Assembly (NCBI RefSeq): GCF_014701095.1
Contig: NZ_AP023439.1
Span: 4,638,001-4,702,000, forward strand
Length of the DNA: 64,000 nucleotides
Reading direction: 5' to 3'
DNA from: Streptomyces tuirus
Lineage (GTDB): Bacteria; Actinomycetota; Actinomycetes; Streptomycetales; Streptomycetaceae
Part shown: piece after piece, positions 11,259-20,522 of the stretch
Position numbering within the stretch: the first letter of the stretch is position 1
How the letters are laid out: each line of letters opens with the position of its first letter
Program-made: the position numbers and the translations under genes
The notes under the pieces: generated by a model
Told to the model about the DNA's origin: nothing
What the model saw: the letters and a program-made list of their open reading frames with translations, nothing else
Database searches by the model: none

Positions 11259-12122
11259 TCAGGCGACTGTCAGACCGGCGGCGCGTTCGGTGGAGGGTTC
11301 ACCCGGGTGGGCCGTGTCGAGGACCTGCCGGATGCCGTTGGCGACGGCGGGGTGCACGGGCAGGGCGAGATGACCGATGCCGGTCACACGCACGTTCTGC
11401 GCCATCAGATCCGGATGATCGATGCGGGCCGTCTCCGGCGGGTCCATCACATGGTCCAGGTCGCTCCAGAAGCCCACGAAGTGCGTACGGCAGTCAGGGG
11501 CGGGCAGAGTGAGCTCCTCGAGCACCGGTGAGCCGGGGCGCATCTGGCGCACGATGGGGTGCGCGTCCGCCACGGGCATCACCCGGGTCCCCGAGTGCGG
11601 CGTGCCGAGCGTGACAAGGGTCCGCACGCGTGCGTCGCCGCCGAGACGCTGTACGTAGTAACGCGCTATCAGGCCGCCGAGACTGTGCCCGACGACATCG
11701 ACCTGCCCGGCCCCCGTGCGCTCGCAGATCTCCTCGATGCGACGGCCGAGCAGCTCGGCGGCCGCGCGTATGTCGCAGGTCAGGGGTGAGTAGTTGAGGG
11801 ACTCGATCCGCTGCCTGCCGTGCTGGGCGAGGCTGCGGCGCAGCAGGACGAAGACCGAGCGGTTGTCGATGAAGCCGTGCAGCAGCAGAACCGGAGGCTT
11901 GGCCTCCGTGGGCAGTTGGGCGGCGCCGTCCACGGGCAGGGCCGGGACGGGGGTGCGCCGCTCCTGGGTGATGCCGGACGGGTAGAGGAGGAGATGCCCG
12001 GCCAGGATCGCGATCTCCAGTGCGGTGGCCTTGAGGAGAGCCAGGGAGAGTCCCGCCAGCCTGCCCGGCAGCAGGCGCTCGCAGAACGGTAGAAAGGGCA
12101 GAGCCGCCCTGGTGACCTTCAT
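11259..12122 (-). CDS. Alpha/beta-hydrolase, lipase-like, membrane-anchored or secreted
   Basis: A 287-aa serine hydrolase. The N-terminal hydrophobic stretch (about residues 18-42, GRLAGLSLALLKATALEIAI) acts as a signal anchor. The oxyanion region is PPVLLLHGFIDNRS and the nucleophile elbow is VVGHSLGGLIARY (Ser ~153). Candidate acid and His lie in VGFWSDLDHVMDP and GIGHLALPVHP. TLGTPHSGTRV is typical of the PGAP1/lipase class. The ATG at 12122 follows AGGAGGA at good spacing. The substrate is unknown; lipid or ester hydrolysis is a family inference. Confidence 0.88.
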   Translation of the reverse strand: MKVTRAALPFLPFCERLLPGRLAGLSLALLKATALEIAILAGHLLLYPSGITQERRTPVPALPVDGAAQLPTEAKPPVLLLHGFIDNRSVFVLLRRSLAQHGRQRIESLNYSPLTCDIRAAAELLGRRIEEICERTGAGQVDVVGHSLGGLIARYYVQRLGGDARVRTLVTLGTPHSGTRVMPVADAHPIVRQMRPGSPVLEELTLPAPDCRTHFVGFWSDLDHVMDPPETARIDHPDLMAQNVRVTGIGHLALPVHPAVANGIRQVLDTAHPGEPSTERAAGLTVA

Positions 12123-12661
12123 GGCCGTCCTCCTGTCGGCACGCGGGAGGACGCCTGCGCCCCCCATGTGCCCTCGTGGGGAGCAGCTGCGAAGACGGCC
12201 GGCGATGACCGCGAGAGCGGCGTGAGCCGCGTGAGCTGCGAGGGCAGAGCGCGGCGTGTGGCGTGTGGGACGCCGGTGGTGCGACGGGGGTCCCCGATCG
12301 GTGGGGTGACGAGGCTCCCCGCTGGTGCGCCGTGTCTGCCCTGCGTGCCCTGCGTGCCCTGCGTGTTGTGCGTGCGGTGCTTGGCCTGTGTGCCTTCGCC
12401 GAGGCGCGGTTCCGCCGCGGTGCGTGGTCGGTGCGGCGGTACGGCGACTTCGGTGCGACTCCCCTTGCGCTTGTCCCATCGTGTGATTTCCCCCTCGCTG
12501 TCCACCGCGAAACTGCCGGTTGCGGGATCCTGGAGATAACGTTCGTTCACTTGCCCGGACGGTTCGGGGTGGGGTGTCCGTGCGGTGCGGCGTGTACGGC
12601 TTGCCCGATGTGTGCGGTACTTGTCGGTACGGATGGATGTAGTCGCTTCATGGAGGCAGTG
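12123..12661. other. Intergenic region upstream of icmB
   Basis: About 540 bp between divergent genes. It contains a small tandem run of TGCCCTGCG (three units near 12343-12370) followed by degenerate TGTGCGTGCGG units. Open frames that cross it are low-quality and lack start signals. No terminator or riboswitch was recognised. Confidence 0.5.
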
Positions 12662-13078
<417 letters not shown>

Positions 13079-13434
13079 AACTCCGGCGGTCCGGCCCGGG
13101 CTCCCTTGCCCGGCCGGGGCCGGTGCGCCACCGGTTCGTTGCCCGGCCGGGGCCGGTGCGTCCCCGGTTCGGCGGGGCGCAACGACTGTTTCTCTCGGCC
13201 GCCCAGGTCGTCGGCGTGCTCCAACGAAGCCTTGGTGTGCTCCAACGACCAACGCATCCTCGGTGTGCTCCCAACGCATTCTCGGTGTGCTCCCACGAGT
13301 CGTCTGCGTGCACCGAAGGGCCGGCTGCCGGGCGGCGCCTGGTGCTGCCGGCTGCCGCGTGGAGAGAGACGGGTGGCGCGTGGAGAGAGACGGGTCGCGG
13401 ATAACGGGTTGCGGCGCGCGTTGCCGAGGCCGCG
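13079..13434. repeat. Intergenic region with several short direct repeats
   Basis: No gene. It holds two copies of TTGCCCGGCCGGGGCCGGTG (near 13108 and 13139). Three or four degenerate copies of a CTCGGTGTGCTCCCAACGCA-like unit lie at about 13218-13305, and a duplicated CGTGGAGAGAGACGGGT at about 13359-13396. These look like separate small slippage-type duplications of 17-30 bp in a convergent intergenic space. Confidence 0.6.
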
Positions 13435-13563
13435 GACGGGGCAGGACCCTCCCAGCTCCTCGGTGGACGGGGGGCAGGCTCCTTCCAGCTCCTCGGTGGA
13501 CGGGGGTCAGCCCCCTCGCAGCTCCTCCGTTGACGGGCGTCAGGCCCCTTCCAGCTCCTCGGT
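13435..13563 (-). repeat. 33-nt tandem array carrying the 3' end and stop codon of the DUF5691 gene
   Basis: Read on the minus strand, four consecutive units begin ACC/GGAGGAGCTG at 13563, 13530, 13497 and 13464. The first three are exactly 33 nt apart, and the fourth decays. The first unit encodes the gene's last residues TEELEGA plus TGA; the second also keeps an in-register TGA. The array therefore grew outward from the coding end. Confidence 0.85.
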
Positions 13564-15219
13564 CATCGCCGCGCGCAAGCGCAGGGTCGTGACCAGGCGT
13601 TGGAAGGCCTCCGCCCAGTAGCCGCCGGCTCCGGGGGACGCGTCCTCCGGTTCGTCGGGCACGGCCAGCAGGGCGTCGAGCCGGGAGGCCTCGGACGGAT
13701 CGAGGCAGCGCTCGGCCAGGCCCATGACTCCGCTGAAACTCCATGGATAACTCCCCGCGTCCCGAGCGATGTTGAGCGCGTCCACCACCGCCCGGCCGAG
13801 CGGCGCCGCCCACGGCACCGCGCACACCCCGAGCAGCTGGAAGGCCTCGGACAACCCGTGCGCGGCGATGAAACCGGCCACCCACTCGGCCCGTTCGGCG
13901 GCGTCCAGCGTGCCGAGCAGCTTGGCGCGTTCGGCCAGCGACACCGCACCCGGACCACCCGCGTCCGCCGCCGACGGCTCGCCGAGCAGCGCCCGTGACC
14001 ACTCGGCGTCCCGCTGGCGCACCGCCGCCCGGCACCACGCCGCGTGCAGTTCGCCCTGCCAGTCGTCCGCCACCGGCAGCGCCACGATCTCCTGGGGCGT
14101 GCGTCCGCCGAGCCGCCGTGGCCAGGTCGCGAGCGGTGCCGCCTCCACCAACTGACCGAGCCACCAGGACCGTTCGCCGCGTCCTGCGGGGGCCTTCGCC
14201 ACGACGCCGTCGCGTTCCATGCCCGGATCGCACTCGTGCGGAGCCTCGACGGCGATCGTCGGAGCATTCGTCGTGGTCCCTGCTGGTTCCCCGTTCTCGA
14301 CGCCGTTCCCTCCGGGCTGTGCGGTCCGTGTGTGGTCGATGGCCACACACGCCCCGGCCCTGACCGCCATCCGCGCGGCCAGCGCCGAACCGGGCAGGGC
14401 GGACAGCAGTTCCGCCGCCGTCGCCCGGACGTTGCGGCTGCGGTCGGCCAGGGCCTGCTCCAGGAACGGCTCGTCGTCCGGGCTCAGGCCCGCGCGCAGG
14501 GAGTCGAGGAACATCAGCCGGTCCTCGGCCCGTTCCGTCGCCCAGGTCGTCGCGAGCAGGTCGCGTGCGGCGGCCGGTTCGCGGGACCGCAGGGCGGACA
14601 GCAGGGCGACCCGTTCGGCGAACAGGCCCTCCTGCCATAGCTGCTGGACGCTCTCGTCGTCCTGGGGTTGCGGCGGGGCCGCTCCGCCGCCCGGGGTCGC
14701 ACGCAGGGCGAACCGCCAGTCCGGGTTCAGCCGGGCCAGCCACAGGGCACGTGGCCCCGCGAACTCCAGCGCCGCCGGCCGCAGATCGGTACGGCCCCGG
14801 GCCGCGTCCAGCAACGCCGGGAGCACCTGCGGAGGGGGTGCGAACCCACGGGCGTTCGCCAAAGCGAGCCACTGCGGCAGCAGTTCCGTCAGATCGGGCG
14901 CCGCTCCCCGCCGGCCGCCGCCGGACGGGCCGGGCCGGTCGGCCAGCAGCATCGCGAGTCGGCGGGCGGCCGCCGGGGGCAGGGCCGGACGCGGGTCCTC
15001 CGGGGCAGGCTGCAGAGGCTCGGCCGCCCGCGCCGGGCGCCGACCGGCCCGGCGCCGTACGGTCTCCACGGCCGCCGCGTCCAGCAGCGCCGCGGGCGCG
15101 TCCGGGCCCGGTGCGGTGCCCGGCGGGGTGCGGCGGTCGGTGCCCAGCAGCGCGGTGGTGACGAGCCCCTCCCAGACGTCCGCGCCGGGCGCGTCCACAG
15201 GAGCGGAGGTCCTGGTCAT
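13540..15219 (-). CDS. DUF5691-family protein, part of the SWIM/MoxR/VWA block
   Basis: A 559-aa protein of unknown biochemistry. The N-terminus has the family hallmark WEGLVTTALLGTDRRTPPG. The rest is Ala/Leu/Arg-rich and helical, with HEAT-like stretches (RNVRATAAELLSALPG, DRLMFLDSLRAGLSPDDE), suggesting a scaffold or adaptor. The ATG at 15219 follows AAAGGAAC. It lies 133 bp downstream of the SWIM gene on the same strand and is likely co-transcribed with it. A 33-nt tandem array begins inside its last codons. The DUF assignment is from memory of the family; the helical-repeat reading is an inference. Confidence 0.8.
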   Translation of the reverse strand: MTRTSAPVDAPGADVWEGLVTTALLGTDRRTPPGTAPGPDAPAALLDAAAVETVRRRAGRRPARAAEPLQPAPEDPRPALPPAAARRLAMLLADRPGPSGGGRRGAAPDLTELLPQWLALANARGFAPPPQVLPALLDAARGRTDLRPAALEFAGPRALWLARLNPDWRFALRATPGGGAAPPQPQDDESVQQLWQEGLFAERVALLSALRSREPAAARDLLATTWATERAEDRLMFLDSLRAGLSPDDEPFLEQALADRSRNVRATAAELLSALPGSALAARMAVRAGACVAIDHTRTAQPGGNGVENGEPAGTTTNAPTIAVEAPHECDPGMERDGVVAKAPAGRGERSWWLGQLVEAAPLATWPRRLGGRTPQEIVALPVADDWQGELHAAWCRAAVRQRDAEWSRALLGEPSAADAGGPGAVSLAERAKLLGTLDAAERAEWVAGFIAAHGLSEAFQLLGVCAVPWAAPLGRAVVDALNIARDAGSYPWSFSGVMGLAERCLDPSEASRLDALLAVPDEPEDASPGAGGYWAEAFQRLVTTLRLRAAMTEELEGA

Positions 15220-15352
15220 GAGGTTCCTTTCCGAGGGACGCCCGGTGGTTGAAGGCTCGCCCTCACCCGTTGTCCCGTGATGCGTGAACGGTTGTTGGAT
15301 CTGTGAGAAGGGCGTATGCGGTGGTGACGCCGTGGGTGAGACCACCGTCGGC

Positions 15353-16705
15353 TCAGCACAGCGCGACCGCGTCACCCGTGCCCTCGGGCCAAGCCGTCAG
15401 CGGGGTGAAGCCCTGGTGGCCGTACTCGCCGAAGACTCTGACCGGGGCGCCGCCCGACAGCGCGACGAGCCGCCACAGGCCCGGCCGGGAGCGGGTGGCG
15501 GGGGTGAGTGGCAACGCCGCGTCCCCGTCGGCGTCCGCCAGCTGCCAGGAGTCGCCGTCCGGGGCCGGAACGACCCGGTTCAGCGTCACCGGGACGGACT
15601 CCAGCCACGGATCGTCCCGCAGGGCGTCGCCGTAACGGGCCGCCGCCTGGGACGTGGTCATCCCGGGCGGACGTATCGCCGCCGGCGCGGGCGGGGCGAA
15701 CTGCTCGCCCAGGGCCACCCGCTGCTGCCCGTCACCCGGATACGCGGACACCTCCGCCTCCAGGGCCAGTCCCACCGGCAGCGCCAGCTCCGGGGCGCGG
15801 CCCGCGGCGCCATAGGAGAGGAGCAGGACAGTGCGGTGCGAGCCCGCGCCGTGCAGCCAGATCCGGCGGGTCGTCAGGCGCGGGTCCGTCGTGTCGTACT
15901 GGGCGAGGACCAGCCAGCGGTCGCGCAGCGGCGGGCCGTCCGCGGAGGCCGGCAGGCCCATGCGGGAGCGGACCGTGGCGGCGAGGCCGTCCGGGAGCCG
16001 CTCGCGGCGCAGCCAGCCCCGACCGAGGAGATGCAGCAACGCGCACTCCTCCAGCAGCCGTACCGGCCAGCCCGGACCCGTCGACGGGATCGCACCCAAC
16101 TCCCGCACCCGGCCCGCCAGACCCTGGGCCTGCGCGTCGACCATGCGGGCCGCCGTCTCCTCCCAGAGGCCGTACCCCGACTGCTCCGCCGTCGCCAGGC
16201 CGCCGCGCAGCAGATCGGCCAAGCGCTGCTCCAGCTCCACCGCGCCCGACGTGACCCGCTCGGCCCGGCGCTCCGCCCGGCGCCGCGCCGCCTCCGGATC
16301 AGCGGACCCGGACGGCGCACCGGAGACGTCCCCGGCCTTCTTCTCCGCGCGCCTGCGCCGCCCCGCCGCCCACTCCCCGGCCCATTCCGGAGCCTGCGCC
16401 CGCGGTACGGCCGCGACGTCGGCGGCCCAGAGCAGCAGCAGCCCGAGTGCGTGCTTGCACGGGAACTTGCGGCTCGGACAACTGCACTTGTACGCGGGAC
16501 CTGCGGCGTCCGCGATGTCCACGACCGTCTGATACGGCTTGCTTCCGCTGCCCTTGCACAGCCCCCACACCGTCCCCTCGTCGGAACTCCCCGCCTCGGA
16601 CCACGGCCCTGCCGCGCCCAGTTTGCTTCCCGCTTTGCGTGATGCGGCGTCAGGCGCCAGTGCCAGCACCTGGTCCGCGGTCCAGCGCACCCCCTGCTGA
16701 GTCAT
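15353..16705 (-). CDS. SWIM zinc-finger protein
   Basis: A 450-aa protein with a SWIM zinc finger near residue 65-85: CSCPSRKFPCKH gives the CxCx6CxH ligand set. SWIM domains bind DNA or proteins and occur in recombination and DNA-repair factors. After the finger is a basic Arg/Ala/Glu-rich coiled region (about 105-160) and a C-terminal domain of unknown fold. The ATG at 16705 lacks a ribosome-binding site but starts 7 nt after a TACCTT hexamer of a damage-type promoter, so the mRNA is probably leaderless. It is divergent from the MoxR gene and upstream of the DUF5691 gene. Confidence 0.88.
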   Translation of the reverse strand: MTQQGVRWTADQVLALAPDAASRKAGSKLGAAGPWSEAGSSDEGTVWGLCKGSGSKPYQTVVDIADAAGPAYKCSCPSRKFPCKHALGLLLLWAADVAAVPRAQAPEWAGEWAAGRRRRAEKKAGDVSGAPSGSADPEAARRRAERRAERVTSGAVELEQRLADLLRGGLATAEQSGYGLWEETAARMVDAQAQGLAGRVRELGAIPSTGPGWPVRLLEECALLHLLGRGWLRRERLPDGLAATVRSRMGLPASADGPPLRDRWLVLAQYDTTDPRLTTRRIWLHGAGSHRTVLLLSYGAAGRAPELALPVGLALEAEVSAYPGDGQQRVALGEQFAPPAPAAIRPPGMTTSQAAARYGDALRDDPWLESVPVTLNRVVPAPDGDSWQLADADGDAALPLTPATRSRPGLWRLVALSGGAPVRVFGEYGHQGFTPLTAWPEGTGDAVALC

Positions 16706-16712
16706 GTCATCG

Positions 16713-16735
16713 AAGGTAGATCCCACCACTGACAA
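16713..16735 (-). promoter_or_regulatory. Damage-type promoter (RecA-NDp/PafBC motif) driving SWIM-DUF5691
   Basis: On the minus strand TTGTCAGTG (16735-16727), 8 nt, then TACCTT (16718-16713) is an exact match to the consensus tTGTCRgtg-N8-TAnnnT. The ATG of the SWIM gene lies 7 nt beyond, at the expected transcription start, which explains the missing ribosome-binding site. Its mirror copy on the plus strand forms a long inverted repeat with it. Confidence 0.75.
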
Positions 16736-16784
16736 TCGGGTCCGCGAGCGGCCCCGGCATGGCGTTTCCGCAGGTCAGGACGGA

Positions 16785-16807
16785 TTGTCAGTGGTGTGGT
16801 GCAACGT
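16785..16807 (+). promoter_or_regulatory. Damage-type promoter (RecA-NDp/PafBC motif) driving MoxR-DUF5682-VWA
   Basis: On the plus strand TTGTCAGTG (16785-16793), 8 nt, then CAACGT (16802-16807). The -35-like block is exact, and the -10 differs from TAnnnT only in its first base. With the opposite-strand copy it forms the inverted repeat CCACTGACAATC...GATTGTCAGTGG spanning about 16726-16794. Transcription would start about 35 nt before the MoxR ATG. Confidence 0.65.
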
Positions 16808-16850
16808 TGGTGCCAGATCCAAACCGGCCGAGCTGGAGGGGGACTTTGCC

Positions 16851-17981
16851 ATGACTGTGTCCGTGGAGCCGACGTCCGTCGAAGCGGGGGAGACGGAAGC
16901 CGCCCAGGCGTTGCGACCGCACGCCGAGGACGCCTTCGCGCAGGAACTCGCCGCGCTGGCCGCCCAGGACGACCGGCCGCGCCCGGCCCGCTGGAAGCTG
17001 TCGCCGTGGGCCGTCGCGACCTACCTGCTCGGCGGCACGCTGCCGGACGGCACGGTGATCAGTCCCAAGTACGTCGGCCCGCGCCGCATCGTCGAGGTCG
17101 CCGTCACCACGCTCGCCACCGACCGCGCCCTGCTCCTGCTCGGCGTGCCGGGCACGGCGAAGACGTGGGTGTCCGAGCACCTGGCCGCCGCCGTCAGCGG
17201 CGACTCCACGCTGCTGGTGCAGGGCACCGCCGGCACCCCGGAAGAGGCCATCCGCTACGGCTGGAACTACGCGCAGCTGCTCGCCCACGGCCCGAGCCGC
17301 GACGCCCTCGTACCCAGCCCGGTGATGCGGGCCATGGCGGAGGGCATGACGGCCCGCGTCGAGGAGCTGACCCGCATCCCGGCCGACGTGCAGGACACGC
17401 TCATCACGATCCTGTCCGAGAAGACGCTGCCGATACCGGAGCTCGGCCAGGAAGTGCAGGCGGTCCGCGGCTTCAACCTGATCGCCACGGCCAACGACCG
17501 CGACCGCGGGGTCAACGACCTGTCCAGCGCCCTGCGCCGCCGCTTCAACACGGTGGTGCTGCCGCTGCCGGAGAGCCCCGAGGCCGAGGTCGACATCGTC
17601 TCGCGGCGCGTCGACCAGATCGGCCGCTCCCTCGACCTGCCGGCCGCCCCCGACGGGCTGGTCGAGATCCGCCGGGTCGTCACGGTCTTCCGCGAGCTGC
17701 GCGACGGGGTCACCGCCGACGGCCGGACGAAGCTGAAATCGCCCAGCGGCACGCTGTCCACGGCCGAGGCGATCTCCGTCGTCACCAACGGGCTGGCCCT
17801 GGCGGCCCACTTCGGCGACGGCGTGCTGCGGCCGGGCGATGTCGCCGCGGGCATCCTCGGCGCGGTGGTCCGCGACCCGGCGGCGGACCGGGTCATCTGG
17901 CAGGAGTACCTGGAGACGGTGGTCCGCGAGCGGGACGGCTGGAAGGACTTCTACCGCGCCTGCCGCGAGGTGAGCGTGTGA
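16851..17981 (+). CDS. MoxR-type AAA+ ATPase
   Basis: A 376-aa ATPase of the MoxR branch, which usually acts with a VWA protein as a chaperone or remodelling machine. Walker A is GVPGTAKTWVSEH (residues ~100-112), sensor 1 NLIATANDRDRG, arginine finger ALRRRFNTV. The Walker B position reads ARVEELTR, with Glu-Glu rather than the usual Asp-Glu. The C-terminal lid follows. The ATG at 16851 has GGAGGGGGA upstream at good spacing. It is the first gene of the operon with DUF5682, a small ORF and VWA, and is divergent from SWIM-DUF5691 across paired damage-type promoters. Confidence 0.92.
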   Translation: MTVSVEPTSVEAGETEAAQALRPHAEDAFAQELAALAAQDDRPRPARWKLSPWAVATYLLGGTLPDGTVISPKYVGPRRIVEVAVTTLATDRALLLLGVPGTAKTWVSEHLAAAVSGDSTLLVQGTAGTPEEAIRYGWNYAQLLAHGPSRDALVPSPVMRAMAEGMTARVEELTRIPADVQDTLITILSEKTLPIPELGQEVQAVRGFNLIATANDRDRGVNDLSSALRRRFNTVVLPLPESPEAEVDIVSRRVDQIGRSLDLPAAPDGLVEIRRVVTVFRELRDGVTADGRTKLKSPSGTLSTAEAISVVTNGLALAAHFGDGVLRPGDVAAGILGAVVRDPAADRVIWQEYLETVVRERDGWKDFYRACREVSV

Positions 17982-18122
17982 GCGACACGGGGGTGGCTGT
18001 CCCAGGTGGCAGGACGGCGGACCGAGCGGTGGGACGACGGCCCGGGCGGTGGGGCGGCGGCCCGTGGGGCAGCGATGGGTGGCCGGTTCGGGTGGGGACG
18101 TGTGGGACGGGAGGGGGATGAA

Positions 18123-20522
18123 GTGACCAGTGTGGAAAGCGCCGTGGGCCACGGGGTCGGGGCGGGGCCGGTGCTGCTCGGGGTGCGGCATCACGGGCCC
18201 GGGTCGGCGCGGGCGGTGCGGGCGGCGCTGGAGGAGGTCCGGCCGCGGGTCGTGCTGATCGAAGGGCCGCCCGAGGCCGACGCCCTGATCCCGCTCGCAG
18301 CCGACGAGGAGATGCGGCCGCCGGTCGCCCTGCTCGCCCACGCCGTGGACGAGCCCGGCCGCTCGGCGTTCTGGCCCCTGGCCGGGTTCTCGCCGGAATG
18401 GGTCGCCCTCCGCTGGGCCCTGGACCACGGCGTCCCGGCCCGCTTCATCGACCTGCCGGCCACGCACACGCTGGCCTGGGGGAGCCAGGAGGAAGCGGAG
18501 ACACCGGAGGGCGAACGCCCGCCGGACGCCGAGACGGCGACGGTGGACGGAGACACCGGCCCCGGCCCGGCCACCCTGCGGATCGATCCGCTCCGCGTGC
18601 TCGCCGAGACCGCGGGCTACGACGACCCGGAGCGCTGGTGGGAGGACGTCGTGGAGCACCGGGGTGCGGGGGAGGGCGACGCCCTCGCGCCGTTCACCGC
18701 GCTGGAGGAGGCCATGGGCGCACTCCGGGAGACCTACGGCAGCGGGGGACACGACCGGGACCTGGTGCGGGAGGCATACATGCGGCTCCAGGTGCGGGCC
18801 GCGCAGCGGGAGTTCGACGATGCGGTGGCCGTCGTCTGCGGGGCGTGGCACGTGCCCGCGCTGCGGCGGAAGACCACCGTCGCCGCCGACAAGGCGCTGC
18901 TCAAGGGCCTGCCCAAGGTCAAGACGGACCTGACCTGGGTGCCGTGGACCCACAGGCGGCTGTCCCGAAGCAGCGGGTACGGCGCCGGTATCGACTCCCC
19001 CGGCTGGTACGGGCACCTGTTCAGCGCCCCCGACCGGCCGGTGGAGCGGTGGCTGACCAAGGTGGCGGGGCTGCTGCGCGCCGAGGACCGGATCGTCTCC
19101 TCCGCCCATGTCATCGAGGCGGTGCGGCTGGCCGAGACCCTCGCCGCGATGCGCGGCCGTCCGCTGCCCGGCCTGAGCGAGACGACCGACGCGGTGCGGG
19201 CGGTGATGTGCGAGGGCTCGGACGTGCCGCTGGAACTGGTGCGGGACCGGCTGGTCGTGGGAGACGTGCTGGGACAGGTGCCGCCGTCCGCGCCGGCGGT
19301 GCCGTTGCAGCGGGACCTCGCCCGGCTGCAACGCCGGCTGCGGCTGAAGCCGGAGGCGCTGGAGCGCGAGCTGGAACTCGACCTGCGCAAGGAGAACGAC
19401 GCCGCCCGCGGCAGACTGCTGCACCGGCTGCGGCTGCTCGGCATCGCATGGGGGGAACAAGCCACCTCGCGGGGCAGCACGGGCACGTTCCGGGAGACGT
19501 GGCGGCTGCGCTGGGAGCCCGAGCTGTCGGTTCGGATCGCCGAGGCAGGAGTGTGGGGCACGACCGTCCTGTCCGCCGCGACCGCCAAGGCCGAGTCGGA
19601 CGCCGTCACCGCGCGGGGTCTCGCCGACGTCACCGCGCTCGCCGAGCACTGCCTCCTGGCCGAACTGCCCGGCGCGCTGCCGATGGTGATGCGGATCCTC
19701 GCCGACCGGGCGGCCCTCGACACGGACGTCGGCCATCTCGCCCAGGCCCTCCCGGCCCTGGTCCGTTCCCTGCGCTACGGCGACGTGCGCGGCACGGACA
19801 CCGGCGCCCTGGCGGAGGTCGCCGCGGGACTGGCCGAGCGGGTCTTCGTCGGGCTGCCCCCGGCCTGCGCCGCGCTCGACGCCGACGCCGCCGAGGAGAT
19901 GCGGCGCCATGTGGAGGCGGTGCACCAGGCCGTGGGCCTCCTGGGCGACGCGCCCGCGGCGGGGCACGGCCGGCTGAGAGGCCGCTGGCAGTCGGTGCTG
20001 CGGGTGCTGTCCGGGCGGGACACCGTGCCCGGCGTCATCCGGGGGCGGGCCGTGCGGCTTCTGCTCGACGACGGGGAGCTGGCCCACGACGAGGCGGCCC
20101 TGCTGATGGGACTCGTCCTGTCACCGGGCACACCGCCGGCGGACGCGGCCGCGTGGATCGAGGGCTTCGTCGGCGGGGGCTCCGGGGGCGGGCTGCTCCT
20201 GGTGCACGACGAACGGCTGCTCGGGCTGGTCGACGCGTGGCTGACCGGGGTTCCCGCCGAGGCCTTCACGGACGTACTGCCGCTGCTGCGGCGGACGTTC
20301 TCGGCGTACGAGCCCGGGGTGCGCCGGACCCTCGGTGAACTGGTCCGGCGAGGGCCGGGGGCCGGGGGTGGCGCCACCGCCACCGGCGCGGTGATACCCG
20401 GCTTCGCGGCCGACCTCGACCTGGAGCGCGCGGACGCCGTGCTGCCGGTCGTACGGCTGCTGCTCGGGCTGGACGACGTGGACGAGGACACGAACAACGA
20501 CCTGGCGGGGGTGACGGGATGA
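18123..20522 (+). CDS. DUF5682-family protein, possible TraB/TIKI/EreA-like hydrolase
   Basis: A 799-aa protein. The N-terminal block VLLGVRHHGPGSARAV, then VVLIEGPPEADALI, and further on VVCGAWHVPALRRKT follow the order His motif - Glu motif - G-x-x-H motif that I associate with the TraB/TIKI/EreA/ChaN hydrolase superfamily. This is an inference, not an established assignment. The middle and C-terminal parts are long, Leu/Arg-rich and helical. The GTG at 18123 with GGGAGGGGGATGAA upstream fits better than earlier starts. It ends in ATGA with the small ORF at 20519. It is likely the effector or substrate-processing part of the MoxR/VWA complex. Confidence 0.85.
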   Translation: MTSVESAVGHGVGAGPVLLGVRHHGPGSARAVRAALEEVRPRVVLIEGPPEADALIPLAADEEMRPPVALLAHAVDEPGRSAFWPLAGFSPEWVALRWALDHGVPARFIDLPATHTLAWGSQEEAETPEGERPPDAETATVDGDTGPGPATLRIDPLRVLAETAGYDDPERWWEDVVEHRGAGEGDALAPFTALEEAMGALRETYGSGGHDRDLVREAYMRLQVRAAQREFDDAVAVVCGAWHVPALRRKTTVAADKALLKGLPKVKTDLTWVPWTHRRLSRSSGYGAGIDSPGWYGHLFSAPDRPVERWLTKVAGLLRAEDRIVSSAHVIEAVRLAETLAAMRGRPLPGLSETTDAVRAVMCEGSDVPLELVRDRLVVGDVLGQVPPSAPAVPLQRDLARLQRRLRLKPEALERELELDLRKENDAARGRLLHRLRLLGIAWGEQATSRGSTGTFRETWRLRWEPELSVRIAEAGVWGTTVLSAATAKAESDAVTARGLADVTALAEHCLLAELPGALPMVMRILADRAALDTDVGHLAQALPALVRSLRYGDVRGTDTGALAEVAAGLAERVFVGLPPACAALDADAAEEMRRHVEAVHQAVGLLGDAPAAGHGRLRGRWQSVLRVLSGRDTVPGVIRGRAVRLLLDDGELAHDEAALLMGLVLSPGTPPADAAAWIEGFVGGGSGGGLLLVHDERLLGLVDAWLTGVPAEAFTDVLPLLRRTFSAYEPGVRRTLGELVRRGPGAGGGATATGAVIPGFAADLDLERADAVLPVVRLLLGLDDVDEDTNNDLAGVTG

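Noticed and set aside
16788..20087. 1,099-codon minus-strand frame opposite MoxR and DUF5682
   Set aside because: It is a shadow of two well-supported genes, with low-complexity His/Arg/Gly composition and no recognised motif.
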